Below, in pieces: positions 63,654 to 64,000 of a DNA stretch of 64,000 nucleotides; the stretch's first letter is position 1; each line of letters begins with the position of its first letter. The notes beneath the pieces are model-generated. The model saw nothing but the letters and a program-made list of their open reading frames with translations, searched no databases and was not told the DNA's origin. The stretch comes from Romanomermis culicivorax (taxonomy: Eukaryota; Nematoda; Enoplea; Mermithida; Mermithidae): NCBI GenBank assembly GCA_963922205.1, contig CAWUHX010000260.1:310001-374000 (forward strand). The letters are read 5' to 3'. The translations under genes were made by a program, and so were the position numbers.

Positions 63654-63985
63654 TACCACTTGAAAAAGCTTTTTACTCTTGAAAAAAATCGTTACCTTCG
63701 AACATTATGCACAACATTTTCTCAAGATGCATCGCAAAAGTCAATACGTAAGAGTTTTTCAATGTTCGATGCACTTCAAAATGTACTTGCACTTCAAAAC
63801 AAAATGCACTTCAAAACAAAGTCGAATATAGAAAAACTTTTGTTTATTGAGTTTTTTGCAATTCGACTCGAAATTTTTGCGGAATATTTGAAGGTTTTGC
63901 GATGCATCTTGAAGAAATGTTGTCCGTCATGTTCGAAGGTGATGATTTGTTTCAAGTGGTAACGAATTTTTTCAAGTGTTGACAA
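63654..63985. repeat. Small fold-back repeat at the window end
   Basis: The left arm 63656-63739 (CACTTGAAAAAGCTTTT to CAAGATGCATCGCAAAA) pairs with the right arm 63897-63983 (TTTTGCGATGCATCTTGAAG to TTTTTTCAAGTG). The centre holds three tandem CACTTCAAAACAAAATG-type words. Frames on both strands through it (111 and 63 codons) reflect the repeat. It may continue beyond the window. Confidence 0.75.
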
Positions 63986-64000
63986 ATTTTTTCGAACGAT

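Noticed and set aside
63627-63962. 111-codon ORF near the right edge
   Set aside because: It is composed of the fold-back arms and the tandem CACTTCAAAACAAAA words.

Overview
This window looks like nuclear DNA of a nematode. The evidence is a 174-bp block of TTAGGC repeats (the nematode telomere unit), AT-rich sequence, and three host-type or transposon genes that resolve cleanly into exons with short GT-AG introns (43 to 294 nt, one of 1.9 kb) and nematode-like acceptors. A mermithid or other enoplean worm would fit the repeat load and gene structures, but that is a guess. The window is mostly mobile and repetitive DNA; few genes are of non-transposon type.

Genes. (1) A 1599-residue intronless ORF at 21022-25821 is the standout. 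It has no recognisable signal peptide, a basic RRKRR site at residues 667-671, a hydrophobic pore-like stretch near 740-875, an RTX-like Asp/Gly-rich stretch near 1065-1132 and a long beta-rich C-terminus. This layout recalls large bacterial toxins. (2) A five-exon secreted von Willebrand A plus immunoglobulin protein lies on the minus strand at 34034-37585. (3) A two-exon cysteine-rich protein lies on the minus strand at 32742-33129. (4) A four-exon secreted cysteine-rich protein lies on the plus strand at 57299-58065. Several of their exons are too short for a simple ORF scan and were assembled here from splice sites and reading frame.

Mobile DNA, left to right: the integrase end and 3' LTR of a Ty3/gypsy-like element (3-1318); a long-armed inverted-repeat element with a Ser/Arg-rich ORF (8425-10680); a 5'-truncated LINE with an (ATC)n tail (12895-14398); a small piggyBac-like gene lacking its catalytic core (17042-17665); a palindromic minisatellite element with a TTAGGC core and an 11-bp target duplication (19122-19879); a MITE just upstream of the large ORF (20694-20978); a decayed Tc1 element (27550-28889); a Merlin/IS1595-type element with a 9-bp target duplication, itself interrupted by a 720-bp insert (29648-32015); a gag-only LTR retrotransposon with 549/550-bp LTRs and a 4-bp target duplication that splits an open reading frame (41883-47318); and three PIF/Harbinger relics (51655-52832, 56196-56998, 60979-61814).

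A recurring theme is fold-back DNA. At least eight unrelated-looking elements (8.4-10.7, 19.1-19.9, 48.5-49.6, 50.4-51.1, 58.4-59.1, 59.5-60.6, 62.1-63.1 and 63.65-63.99 kb) have long inverted arms. In most of them each arm is built from its own 10-20 bp minisatellite. This is the most unusual structural signal in the window. All calls are from reading the sequence; no database search was possible.
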